From: DAIODI01 sp046349255
Lineage (GTDB): Bacteria > Pseudomonadota > Alphaproteobacteria > Rhizobiales > Aestuariivirgaceae
Direction of reading: 5' to 3'
Assembly: GCA_046349255.1 (NCBI GenBank)
Contig: JAXMCR010000005.1
Location: forward strand, 1-64,000
DNA: 64,000 nucleotides
Below are positions 35,650 through 44,452 of this stretch, one piece after another. The number at the start of each line of letters is the position of its first letter. Within the stretch, counting starts at the first letter, position 1. The position numbers and the translations under genes are program-made. Under the pieces are notes generated by a model. The model did no database searches and had not been told where the DNA came from. It was given only the letters and a program-made list of their open reading frames with translations.

Positions 35650-36626
35650 GGCAGCGCCTCGGCGACGAGATGACAGCGCACGTGGTGGCCGCGCCCCAGC
35701 ACGACATCCGGCGGCCGCGTCGTGCGGCAGCGGTCCTGCACGAGCGTGCAGCGCGGCGCGAAGATGCAGCCCTGCGGCTTCACCCGCAGGTCCGGCACGT
35801 CGCCGGCGATCACCGGGAGGTCGCGCGTCGAGTCGAGGATGCGTGCGGGGTCGCACTCGATCAGCGCGCGCGTATAGGGATGGCTCGGCCGGACGAAGAT
35901 CTCCTTCACGGGACCCGCCTCCACTACCTCGCCTGCGTAGAGCACGACGACGCGGTCGCAGAGCTCCGCGATGGCGCCGAGGTTGTGCGAGATGAAGAGG
36001 ATCGAGCCGTTGATCTCGGTCCGAAGTTCGCGGAGGAGATGCAGGATCTGCGCCTCGAGCGTCACGTCGAGCGCGGTCGTCACCTCGTCGGCGATGAGCA
36101 GCGCGGGGCGCTGCATCAGGCTCATCGCGATCGCGATGCGCTGGCGCATGCCGCCGGAGAACTGGAACGGGTAGCGGTTGAGCTGGCTCTCCGGGTCCGG
36201 GAGTCCGACGCGGCGGAGCGCATCTGCCGCCTTCTTCAGCTTCGCCGCGCGCGAAGATCCACGGTCGCGGTACTGGATGTCGAGCATCAGTTCGCCGATG
36301 GTGCGCACCGGGTTGAGCGACGTCATCGGGTCCTGGAACACCATCGACATGCGGGTGCCCCGCAAGCCCTGCATCTCGTCCTCGGGCAGCGCCACGAGGT
36401 CGCGCCCCTCGAAGTGCATGTGCCCCGCCTCGATGCGCGCGTTGTGCGACAGGAGCCGCATGATCGCGAGTGCCAGCGTCGACTTGCCGGAGCCGCTCTC
36501 GCCGACGATGCCGACCACTTCGCCCGCCGGCACCGCGAAGTCGACGTTGCGCAGCGCATGGACGGTGCCGCCCTGCGACTGGAAGCTGACCGACAGGTCG
36601 CGGATGTCGAGGACGGTCGCCGTCAT
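35646..36626 (-). CDS. Oligopeptide ABC transporter, ATP-binding protein (OppD/DppD-type)
   Basis: 326 residues. Walker A GESGSGKST, FSGGMRQRIAIAMSL, Walker B LLIADEVTTALD and the C-terminal GCIFAPRCTLVQDRC cluster typical of OppD/DppD (possible Fe-S site). The ATG overlaps the stop of the permease gene (ATGA), marking a polycistronic unit. Confidence 0.93.
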   Translation of the reverse strand: MTATVLDIRDLSVSFQSQGGTVHALRNVDFAVPAGEVVGIVGESGSGKSTLALAIMRLLSHNARIEAGHMHFEGRDLVALPEDEMQGLRGTRMSMVFQDPMTSLNPVRTIGELMLDIQYRDRGSSRAAKLKKAADALRRVGLPDPESQLNRYPFQFSGGMRQRIAIAMSLMQRPALLIADEVTTALDVTLEAQILHLLRELRTEINGSILFISHNLGAIAELCDRVVVLYAGEVVEAGPVKEIFVRPSHPYTRALIECDPARILDSTRDLPVIAGDVPDLRVKPQGCIFAPRCTLVQDRCRTTRPPDVVLGRGHHVRCHLVAEALP

Positions 36627-37540
36627 ACGACGCGGCGGAGTTTCGGATCGAGGAGATCGCGCAAGCTCTCGCCGAGGAAGGTAAACCCGAGCGTGGTGAT
36701 GATCAGCGGAATGCCGCCGGCGACGACGATCCACGGCGCGACGCGGATCACCTGGAAGCCCTCCTGCAGGATGCGACCCCAGCTGGGGGCCGGCGGCGGG
36801 ATGCCCATGCCGAGGTAGGTGAGACCCGCCTCGAGCGCCACGACGGAGGGAATGTCCATGCTCGCGATGATGAGCAGCGGTCCCACCACGTTGGGCAGGA
36901 TGTGGACGAGGATCACCCGGAGCTTCGAGGCGCCCATCGCCTCGATCGCCTGGATGAACTCGGAGGTCTTGAGCGACAGCGTGGCCGTGCGCGTGAGCCG
37001 CGCGTAGGCCGGCGTCTGGATCGCGATGATGACGAGCATCAGCGTCGAAACGCTCGCCCCCAAGAGCGTGATCACGGTAAGGCCGAGGATGATCGCGGGG
37101 AACGAGTAGATCGAATCGAAGATCAGCATCAGGAGGTTGTCGAGCCAGCGCGGGCCATAGCCAGCGAGCAGCCCGAGGATCATGCCGATCGCCAGCGAGA
37201 TCGCGATCGTCGAGATGCCGACCGAGAGCGCGATGCGGCTGCCGGCGATGACGCGGCTGAACACGTCGCGGCCCAGTTGGTCCGTCCCTAGAAGATGCTC
37301 GAACGAGGGCGGCGAAAACTTCTGCGGGATGTTGAGCTTGAACGGGTCGTAGGGCGTGATCCACGGGGCGAACAGCCCGGTGAGGATCACGAGCAGCACG
37401 AGCACGAGGCCGAGGAGGCCGAGCGGATCGCTCTTCAGCCGCCGCCAGACGAGGTTGCCGGAGGCCGCCTTGACGGGCAGCGCCGTATCAAAGGGTTGCG
37501 CGGACACGGGGATCGAGCCAGGCGACGAGGAGGTCGGCAA
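36623..37540 (-). CDS. Oligopeptide ABC transporter permease (OppC/DppC-type)
   Basis: 305 residues with six membrane helices. It has an N-terminal TM domain (NLVWRRLKSDPLGLLGLVLVLLVILTG), HLLGTDQLGRDVFSRVIAGSRIAL and the EAA loop EAMGASKLRVILVHILPNVVGPLL. Its first 53 bases overlap the end of the upstream permease gene, a long overlap that is unusual but leaves both proteins of normal length. Confidence 0.93.
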   Translation of the reverse strand: MPTSSSPGSIPVSAQPFDTALPVKAASGNLVWRRLKSDPLGLLGLVLVLLVILTGLFAPWITPYDPFKLNIPQKFSPPSFEHLLGTDQLGRDVFSRVIAGSRIALSVGISTIAISLAIGMILGLLAGYGPRWLDNLLMLIFDSIYSFPAIILGLTVITLLGASVSTLMLVIIAIQTPAYARLTRTATLSLKTSEFIQAIEAMGASKLRVILVHILPNVVGPLLIIASMDIPSVVALEAGLTYLGMGIPPPAPSWGRILQEGFQVIRVAPWIVVAGGIPLIITTLGFTFLGESLRDLLDPKLRRVV

Positions 37541-38432
37541 TCGGCATGGTGAGGGCGAACAGCGCCACGGTCGTCAGCACGGCGCCCTGCACCACGGGGA
37601 AATTGCGCATGCTGGCCGCATCGACGATCAGCTTGCCGATGCCGGGACGCGCAAAGATCGCTTCGACCAGCACCGCGCCGGAAAGCAGGCCGCCGATCGC
37701 AACCGCGAGCAGCGTGATGGTCGGCAGGATGGCAAGCCGCAGCGCATACGACTTGATGATCTGGAATTCGGGCAGGCCGAAGGCGCGCGCGGTGCGGATG
37801 TGGTTCTCCCCCATGACCTCGAGCATCGAGGCCCGCACCAGCCGCGACAGGTAGCCGACCCAGCCGAGCCCCAGCGCAAAACCCGGCAGGATCAGATGCG
37901 CGATCTGGTCCTTCAGGTTGCCGGGCTCGCCCGCCCCGATGATCGGCAGCCAGTCGAGTTTGATCGCAAACAGCAGGATCGCGTAGATCGCGACGACGAA
38001 GGACGGGATCGAGATCGTCGCCACCGACAGGACGCCCGTGAATTTGTCGAGGAACGAGTTGCGCCGCACCGCCGAATAGCAGCCGAGCGGAATGCCGAGG
38101 GCGGCCGCCCAGCCGAGACCCACCGCAATCAGCGCCAGCGTGTACGGCAGGTTGTCCATCACCATCGTCGAGACGGGGCGCTGGCTCCACATGTCGGTGC
38201 CGAGGTTGCCGTGCAGCAGCCGGTTGAAGAACGTCGCAAGCTGCATCCAAACTGGCTGGTTGAGGCCGAGTTCCTCGGTGATGCGCGCCCGCATCTCGGC
38301 GGACGCACGCGAACCCAGCATGATGGTCGCGGGATCGCCGGGGATCAGCTTCAACGCCATGAACAGCATCACCATCGAGGTGATGATGATCAGGACGGAC
38401 AGCGCGATGCGCTGGAGAGCGTAGAGAAACAT
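37488..38432 (-). CDS. Oligopeptide ABC transporter permease (OppB/DppB-type)
   Basis: 314 residues; MFLYALQRIALSVLIIITSMVMLFMALKLIPGDP is the canonical N-terminus, and RTARAFGLPEFQIIKSYALRLAILPTITL is the EAA loop. Six helices. Second gene of the operon, after the binding-protein gene. Confidence 0.93.
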   Translation of the reverse strand: MFLYALQRIALSVLIIITSMVMLFMALKLIPGDPATIMLGSRASAEMRARITEELGLNQPVWMQLATFFNRLLHGNLGTDMWSQRPVSTMVMDNLPYTLALIAVGLGWAAALGIPLGCYSAVRRNSFLDKFTGVLSVATISIPSFVVAIYAILLFAIKLDWLPIIGAGEPGNLKDQIAHLILPGFALGLGWVGYLSRLVRASMLEVMGENHIRTARAFGLPEFQIIKSYALRLAILPTITLLAVAIGGLLSGAVLVEAIFARPGIGKLIVDAASMRNFPVVQGAVLTTVALFALTMPIADLLVAWLDPRVRATL

Positions 38433-38477
38433 CCCCGGAGGTTCGTCTCGTGATCCAGTTGACCGGAAGCGGCAGAA

Positions 38478-38503
38478 GGGCCCGCCCCGAATGGAGCGGG
38501 CCC
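38478..38503 (-). terminator. Intercistronic hairpin between binding protein and permease genes
   Basis: Arms GGGCCCGC (38478-38485) and GCGGGCCC (38496-38503) form a strong stem in the 78-bp gap after the binding-protein stop. Such hairpins commonly lower expression of permease genes relative to the abundant binding protein; no strong T-run follows. Confidence 0.55.
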
Positions 38504-38510
38504 GAAGGCG

Positions 38511-40055
38511 TCACGACCGCTTGTAGTTCTGCGGAATGTGCTCGCTCGCCGTGTCGAAGCCCGGCGTGATGGTGTCGCGGTAGATGAAGTTCGCCGGGTC
38601 GTGCGTGATCCACACGTAGGCGCCGGTGTCCTCCATGATCTCCTGCATGCGCAGGTAGATCGCATCGCGCTTGGCCGGATCGAGTTCGCCGAGGCCCTTC
38701 TTCCACAGGTCCTCGAACTCGGGGTCGCTCCAGCGTTCCCAGTTCCACACGCCGACCTGGTTCTTGGTGAACCACTGGAGCGCGTCGGACGGATCGGCCG
38801 AGGTGCGGTAGCGCATCCACCAGATTTCCAGGGTCTTCCAGTCCTCGCCTTTCGATTCAAGGCCGAGGTTCCAGAACGGGCCGGAGTCGACCGGCACGAT
38901 GTCGACCTTCACGCCCACGTCGGCGAGGTTCGCCTGCACGACCTGCGCGGCCGTCACGCGATAGCTCTCGTTCAGCGTCTTGAAGGTAAGTTGCAGGTCG
39001 GAGACGCCCGCATCCTTCAGAAGCGCGCGCGCCTCGTCGGGATTGTAGGAGAACTTCGACTCCTTGCGGTTGCCGATGAGGCCCAGCGGCACGACGCCGT
39101 GCGCGACCGGCGCGAGGCCGCCGTAGGCCGCGTCGATGATCGATTTCACGTCGATCGCCCGCTGGATCGCCTTGCGGACGCGGATGTCCTTCAGCTTCTC
39201 GTGCTGCGTGTTCATGCCGATCCACGAGTAGAACGGACCGGCCTGGTTCACGAGCTTCGAGCCAGGCGGCGTCTGCTTGAGAAGGCGCGCCGCGGTGGCG
39301 GGCTGGACGCCGGTGATGTCGACTTCCTTCGCCTCGTAGGCGAGTTCGGCCGCCGAGGGATCCTCAATCACCAGGAACTGCACTTCGCCGAAGGGGGGCT
39401 TGGTGCCCTTCCAGTCGGGGTTCGCCTTCAGCACGATCTTCTGCTTCGGCGTCCACTCCGTCATCTGGTAGGGACCGTGCTGCGCTGGAAGTTCGGTCGT
39501 GAACTTCTGGTCCTTCAGCTTCTCGACCAGCGCCTTCGGCAGGATCGAGCCGGATTCCGTTGCGACACCCATCAGGAAGGTCGCCTGGAACGGCGACTTC
39601 AGCACCAGCGTGCCGCTGTACTTGTCCTTCACGTCGACATGGTCGAGCGTCGGCCAGCGGGCGGACCAGTCGGACTTGAGCATCCGCTCGAGCGAATACT
39701 TGACGTCGTCGGCGGTCACTTCGCCGTTGCCGCCGGACCACGCCATGCCCTGCTTCAGCGTGAACGAGATGTGGGTCGGGTCGTCCTGCGAGACCTTCTC
39801 GACCCATTCGGAGGGCACCCAACCGAACTTGCCGTCGGCCTCGACGGTCGGCATCGCGAGACGCGGCATGCACGACAAGAGGATCGAGGTTTCCGCGCCG
39901 CCGATCATGTAGCCCGGATCGAGGATCTGGATATCGCCATCGGTGCGGATCTTCAACACGTCGCCATCGGCGGCGAGCACCATCTCCGGCTTGATGCCGA
40001 GCATGGCGATCGTGCTCAGCACTGCGCTGTTGCGCAACAATTCGCGGCGGTTCAT
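38511..40055 (-). CDS. Oligopeptide-type ABC transporter substrate-binding protein (SBP_bac_5)
   Basis: 514-residue periplasmic binding protein. The N-terminus MNRRELLRNSAVLSTIAML has a twin-arginine-like motif (RRELLR) before the hydrophobic core, so Tat export is plausible. The mature part shows SBP_bac_5 features such as ISFTLKQGMAWSGGNGEVTADDVKYSLER. It heads the operon of permeases and ATPases, and it shares its promoter region (40056-40269) with the divergent MttB-family gene. The ligand is unknown; the neighbourhood suggests a peptide or a quaternary-amine compound. Confidence 0.92.
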   Translation of the reverse strand: MNRRELLRNSAVLSTIAMLGIKPEMVLAADGDVLKIRTDGDIQILDPGYMIGGAETSILLSCMPRLAMPTVEADGKFGWVPSEWVEKVSQDDPTHISFTLKQGMAWSGGNGEVTADDVKYSLERMLKSDWSARWPTLDHVDVKDKYSGTLVLKSPFQATFLMGVATESGSILPKALVEKLKDQKFTTELPAQHGPYQMTEWTPKQKIVLKANPDWKGTKPPFGEVQFLVIEDPSAAELAYEAKEVDITGVQPATAARLLKQTPPGSKLVNQAGPFYSWIGMNTQHEKLKDIRVRKAIQRAIDVKSIIDAAYGGLAPVAHGVVPLGLIGNRKESKFSYNPDEARALLKDAGVSDLQLTFKTLNESYRVTAAQVVQANLADVGVKVDIVPVDSGPFWNLGLESKGEDWKTLEIWWMRYRTSADPSDALQWFTKNQVGVWNWERWSDPEFEDLWKKGLGELDPAKRDAIYLRMQEIMEDTGAYVWITHDPANFIYRDTITPGFDTASEHIPQNYKRS

Positions 40056-40269
40056 CTAGGCTTTCTCCCTATCTTGCCACGCTCTAGGCTGGGGTGCCCC
40101 GGCCTTCCTCGCTGGCTCTTCGACGGCATTGTCTCCGTCTTTGACGATCATACTCAACCTGTTGGCCGCGGCCTGTCAAATGGATCGGCCATGCGTGGGC
40201 GGATCATCAGTCCGGACCCGCTCTCTGCGGCGTTGCCACGATCGCGACACGCGGCCTACTCTGCCGGTC

Positions 40270-41817
40270 ATGAGCGATCATCGACGCGGCGGCCGAGAAG
40301 CCCGCCGGGCGCTGCGGTCCGCGCCGCTCGCGCTGAACGAGCGGCCGGTGTGGCCGGGGATGGAAGGCGGCCTGTACCAGCCGCTGAAGGAACCGGACGT
40401 CCTGCGCATCCACCGTGCGGCGCTCGACGTGCTCGCGGACATCGGCATGGCCGATTGCCCACCCTCCGGCGTCGAATTGTTGACGGCAGCCGGCGCCGAC
40501 CTCCAGCCGAACGGGCGGCTCACCTTCTCGCACGCGCTGATCGAGGACATGATCGCGTCCGCCGGCCGCCACTTCGTGCTGCACGGCCTCGATCCGCGGC
40601 ATGACCTCGAACCCTGGGGCCGCCGCGTCTATTTCGGCACCGCCGGCGCGGCCGTGCACATGGTCGATGCGGAAACGGGCCAATACCGGGATTCGACGAC
40701 GCGCGACCTCTACGACATCGCCCGCACGGTCGACGCGCTGGAGCACGTCCACTTCTTCCAGCGCTCGGTCGTCTGCCGCGACCTGTCCGATCCCTTCGAG
40801 ATGGACTTCAACACCTGCTACGCCTCAGTCGCCGGGACCGCCAAGCACGTCGGCACGAGCTGGGGCGATCCTGCGCACATGCAGGCCTCGATCGAGATGC
40901 TGCACCTGATCGCCGGCGGCGAGTCCAAGTGGCGCGAACGCCCCTTCGTCAGCCAGTCGAACTGCTTCGTCGTGCCGCCGCTCCGGTTCGCGCCGGAATC
41001 GTGCCGGTGTCTCGAAGTGGCCGTCAGGGCCGGAATGCCCGTGTTCCTCGTTTCGGCAGGTCAGGCGGGCGCCACCTCTCCGGCGGCAATCGCGGGCTCG
41101 CTCGTGCAGGAGATCGCCGAGTGCCTCGCCGGCCTGTTCTACGTGAATGCCGTGCAGCGCGGCGCGCCGGCGATCTTCGGACCGTTCTGCTTCGTGTCGG
41201 ACCTGCGCACCGGCGCGATGTCTGGGGGCAGTCCCGAACAGGCGCTGCTCTCGGCGGCAGCGGCGCAGGTGGCGCAATACTACGACCTCACTTGCGGCAC
41301 GCCCTCCGGCATGACGGACTCGAAGATGCCCGACGCGCAGGCAGGCTACGAGAAAGCCTACAACCATGCGCTCGTCGGCAATGCCGGTGCGAACCTCGTC
41401 TACGAGTCGGCGGGGATGATGGCGAGCCTCCTCGGGTTCTCGCTCGAACAGCTCGTCATCGACAACGACATCATCGGAGCGACCCAGCGCACGATCCGCG
41501 GCATCGACGTGTCGGACGCGGCGCTGTCGCTCGACACGATCCGCGAGACCTGCCTCGGCGGGCCGAACCACTTTCTCGGCAGCCACCAGACGCTGGGGCT
41601 GATGCAGAAGGAATACGTCTACCCGAGCGTCGGCGACCGAACGAGCCCGAAGGAATGGACCGAGCAGGGCCGTTCGTCGATCATCACGCGGGCGCGTCGC
41701 AAGCTCGAACGCATCCTCGCGGAACATCACCCGACGCACATTCCCAAGGCGGTCGACGAGGAAATCCGCCGGCGGTTTCCGGTACGGCTGCCTGGCTCTG
41801 CGATGGGAAGCCCTTGA
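40270..41817 (+). CDS. Trimethylamine methyltransferase (MttB) family protein, non-pyrrolysine type
   Basis: 515 residues with the MttB TIM-barrel fold: AALDVLADIGMADCPPSG near the N-terminus, then RVYFGTAGAAVHMVDAETG, MDFNTCYASVAGTAKHVG, GAMSGGSPEQALLSAAAAQVAQYY and GGPNHFLGSHQTL. No in-frame TAG interrupts it, so it belongs to the homologues lacking pyrrolysine, whose studied members demethylate glycine betaine or related betaines. No corrinoid protein or RamA-like activase is in the window, so the methyl acceptor is unclear. The ATG at 40270 is preferred over upstream starts. Divergent from the opp operon, which suggests joint control. Confidence 0.87.
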   Translation: MSDHRRGGREARRALRSAPLALNERPVWPGMEGGLYQPLKEPDVLRIHRAALDVLADIGMADCPPSGVELLTAAGADLQPNGRLTFSHALIEDMIASAGRHFVLHGLDPRHDLEPWGRRVYFGTAGAAVHMVDAETGQYRDSTTRDLYDIARTVDALEHVHFFQRSVVCRDLSDPFEMDFNTCYASVAGTAKHVGTSWGDPAHMQASIEMLHLIAGGESKWRERPFVSQSNCFVVPPLRFAPESCRCLEVAVRAGMPVFLVSAGQAGATSPAAIAGSLVQEIAECLAGLFYVNAVQRGAPAIFGPFCFVSDLRTGAMSGGSPEQALLSAAAAQVAQYYDLTCGTPSGMTDSKMPDAQAGYEKAYNHALVGNAGANLVYESAGMMASLLGFSLEQLVIDNDIIGATQRTIRGIDVSDAALSLDTIRETCLGGPNHFLGSHQTLGLMQKEYVYPSVGDRTSPKEWTEQGRSSIITRARRKLERILAEHHPTHIPKAVDEEIRRRFPVRLPGSAMGSP

Positions 41818-41906
41818 GCGCGGCCAGTTACAGTCTGAAACGGAATTGAAAAAGGCCTGCAACAGTCGTGGGCCATTCTGGGGCGGTGCTTTGCAGGGAG
41901 AACGAC

Positions 41907-42311
41907 ATGAAGATCCAGCAGGTCATCGACAACATCGCTACCGCAGCGGGGATCGACCCGTCCGCCGCCGAACGTGCGGCGGGCACCATCCTCTCCGTCA
42001 TCCAGGGCGAACTCGATCCGGCGACCAGCGAGGCGCTGTTCCAGAAGCTGCCGGGCGCGAGCGAGCTCGCCGACCAGAACGCGGTAAGCCCGGATGGCGG
42101 CGGCCTCCTCGGATCGCTCGCCTCGAGCGTGTTCGGCGCGCGGGCGGGGCTGCTCGCGGCGGGGTTCAACCAGCTCGAAAGCTCGGGCCTCACCATGGCG
42201 CAGATCGAGACGGCCGCGAGCGGCGTCCTCGCCTACGTCAAGGCGAACGCGGGCGGAGACCTCGCGAAGAAGGTCGCCGAAGCCCTGCCCTCGCTCGGCA
42301 AATCCGGCTGA
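41907..42311 (+). CDS. Small helical protein, DUF2780/DUF2267-like
   Basis: 134 residues, soluble. MKIQQVIDNIATAAGIDPSAAERAAGTILSVIQGEL resembles the helical domain of DUF2267/DUF2780 proteins; the middle is Gly/Ala/Ser-rich (GGGLLGSLASSVFGARAGLLAAGF). AGGGAG precedes the ATG at 41907. It is convergent with the CocE-like gene at 42328. Role unknown. Confidence 0.65.
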   Translation: MKIQQVIDNIATAAGIDPSAAERAAGTILSVIQGELDPATSEALFQKLPGASELADQNAVSPDGGGLLGSLASSVFGARAGLLAAGFNQLESSGLTMAQIETAASGVLAYVKANAGGDLAKKVAEALPSLGKSG

Positions 42312-42327
42312 CGGGCCGGGGAGCCCG

Positions 42328-44367
42328 TCAGAGGTTATCGCGCTTGTAGGACTGCCTGAAGGCGCGGTCGAGGAATGTCCGGTCGTGATCGAACGTCTTG
42401 ATCGTGCCCTCGAGGTGGAAGTGCGTGCGGTCGCACGTCATCACGAGGTCGGTCTCGATCCGCACGTCCCACGTGTCGCGCCGGTAGTGCGCGGTGCAGG
42501 CGATGCGCGAGCGCGTGCGGTCCGGGTCGTCGTTGTGCACGACGTACTGCTTAAGCTTCGTGTAGCTGATCTCGGTGCCGATCTCGTCGATCACGTAGGT
42601 GCCGTCGTCGCGGCGGATCTCGAACATCGTCGTTTCATTCTCGATGTCCTCGATCATGTGGCGCGTCTCCGAACCGGCGCGCGTCACCGTCGTCGCCGCG
42701 ATCTCCGCACGGACGGACGGTTCGAACTTCACGCGTTTCAAGCCCTTGTCGGAGACGAGCACCGGCAGCTCGATGCTCGACTTCGACGGGTCGATCGTCA
42801 CGGTCGCCTTCTCAGGCGAAGGCCAGGCGATCGGCCAGTAGCTCGTCGACACCGCGACGCGCAGGCGCGTGCCCGCCGGGATCGTCTGCGCGATCTCGTT
42901 CAGTTCCACCCTGACGTCGTAGAACTGGCCCTTCTTCAGCGGCGTCGGCTTCTCGTGGCTGTCGCGGTGGGACAGGTTCAGAAGGCCGTAGGTCACCCGC
43001 TCGACGGAGCCGTTCGGGTGGATGCAGTTGAGCCGCACGGCGAGCTGCGCCTGCGGCTTGTCGGAGGCGACGCGCAGTTTCACATACGTGCGCCCGACGA
43101 TGGCGAGCGGCTTCTTCAGCGTGTCGCTATCGAAGGTGAGCGAGGCGGCGTCCTCGTAGCGCTGGTCGAGCGGCATCTCGGGCGCGATCTTGCCCAGTGC
43201 ATAGGCGCACCACTCGCCCGCCGCGGACCCGGTGGTGAGCGGCGAGGAGATCGACACGGGCTTTGTCCGCTGCGGCTTCGTGTTGAGCGTCCCCGCGCCG
43301 AGCCAGCTCGTCCGCATGCGGATGTTCTTCGACGGCCAGTCGGGGAAGCCGACCCAGCGGCCGCCGCGGCTGTCGAAGTGCGGGCGAGGAACTTCCGAGT
43401 CCTGCAGCCAAACGCGCAGCGCCGGCTCCTTCTCGACGCCGTTCTTCTCGCCCTTGAGCCAGCGGTCCCACCAGCGCTTGCACTCCTGGAGGAAGCCGAT
43501 CGCCGGCCCCGGCACGCCGACGTGCGGATACTTGTGGCCCCACGGGCCGGCGATGCCCTTCGCCATCTTCAGGTTCTCGACCAGGCGGAACACGGCGGCC
43601 GTGTAACCATCCACCCAGCCGGAAGCGACGAGCACCGGCGCCTCGATCCTGGAATAGTCCTCGCAGACGGAGCCGTGCTTCCAGAAGTCGTCGCGCCGCT
43701 GGTGCGCCATCCATTCGATCGGCGGACATTTCGCGTTCGCGATGCGCTGCTGCCAAAGCTCCTTCCAGCGATTGTCGCCGACCATCAGGGGATCGGGCGG
43801 CAGCGCGCCGATGGTGAAGAAGTAGCCGCCCCAGTCGAGCGTGTCGTTGAGCAGGCAGCCGCCCATGAAGTGCACGTCGTCGGCATAGCGGTCGACGGTC
43901 GAGCACAGCGACACCACGGCCTTGAGCGCCGGCGGCCGGCGCGCGGCGACCTGCAGGCCGTTGAAGCCGCCCCACGAGATGCCGATCATGCCGACACTGC
44001 CCGAGCACCACGGCTGCTTCGACAGCCAGTCGATGATCTCGAGCGCGTCGTCCTGCTCGCGCTTCACGTACTCGTCCTCGACGAGCCCGTCCGAGTCGCC
44101 GGTGCCGGAGATGTCGACGCGCGCCACGCCGTAGCCGTTGGCGGCGAACCAGTAGTGGGTCTCGTCGTCGCGCACGCGGGTGCCGTCACGGCGGCGGTAG
44201 GGGATGTACTCGAGCACCGCCGGGCACGGGCGCTGTGCTGGATCCTTCGGCAACAGCAGCCGGGCGGCGAGCTTGCGCCCGTCCTTCATCGGCACCCACG
44301 CGATCTCGATGTGCTCGACCGCGTCGCGGCAGGCGACGACGCCGCCCTCCTCCACCTTCTTCAACAT
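42328..44367 (-). CDS. CocE/NonD family alpha/beta hydrolase (copy 2)
   Basis: 679 residues, same architecture as the copy at 32626: IPYRRRDGTRVRD oxyanion region, MIGISWGGFNGLQ nucleophile elbow, RYADDVHFMGG, then a C-terminal jelly roll. No signal peptide is seen. The 85-bp gap to the next copy upstream suggests a tandem pair transcribed together. Substrate unknown. Confidence 0.92.
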   Translation of the reverse strand: MLKKVEEGGVVACRDAVEHIEIAWVPMKDGRKLAARLLLPKDPAQRPCPAVLEYIPYRRRDGTRVRDDETHYWFAANGYGVARVDISGTGDSDGLVEDEYVKREQDDALEIIDWLSKQPWCSGSVGMIGISWGGFNGLQVAARRPPALKAVVSLCSTVDRYADDVHFMGGCLLNDTLDWGGYFFTIGALPPDPLMVGDNRWKELWQQRIANAKCPPIEWMAHQRRDDFWKHGSVCEDYSRIEAPVLVASGWVDGYTAAVFRLVENLKMAKGIAGPWGHKYPHVGVPGPAIGFLQECKRWWDRWLKGEKNGVEKEPALRVWLQDSEVPRPHFDSRGGRWVGFPDWPSKNIRMRTSWLGAGTLNTKPQRTKPVSISSPLTTGSAAGEWCAYALGKIAPEMPLDQRYEDAASLTFDSDTLKKPLAIVGRTYVKLRVASDKPQAQLAVRLNCIHPNGSVERVTYGLLNLSHRDSHEKPTPLKKGQFYDVRVELNEIAQTIPAGTRLRVAVSTSYWPIAWPSPEKATVTIDPSKSSIELPVLVSDKGLKRVKFEPSVRAEIAATTVTRAGSETRHMIEDIENETTMFEIRRDDGTYVIDEIGTEISYTKLKQYVVHNDDPDRTRSRIACTAHYRRDTWDVRIETDLVMTCDRTHFHLEGTIKTFDHDRTFLDRAFRQSYKRDNL

Positions 44368-44452
44368 GGCGCTTCTCCCGGACGTCTCTCGTTCTTGGCG
44401 CCGGGATTAGAGGCTCGTCGCGCGACGGGAGTCAACGCGACCGCGGCGCATG

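Noticed and set aside
33163..35673. 836-codon plus-strand frame antisense to the CocE-like and OppF genes
   Set aside because: Low-complexity Arg/Asp/Val composition mirrors the real genes' codons; no motifs, no ribosome binding site.
40270..41817. Pyrrolysine-containing MttB
   Set aside because: No in-frame TAG occurs and the frame is complete; it belongs to the non-pyrrolysine branch.
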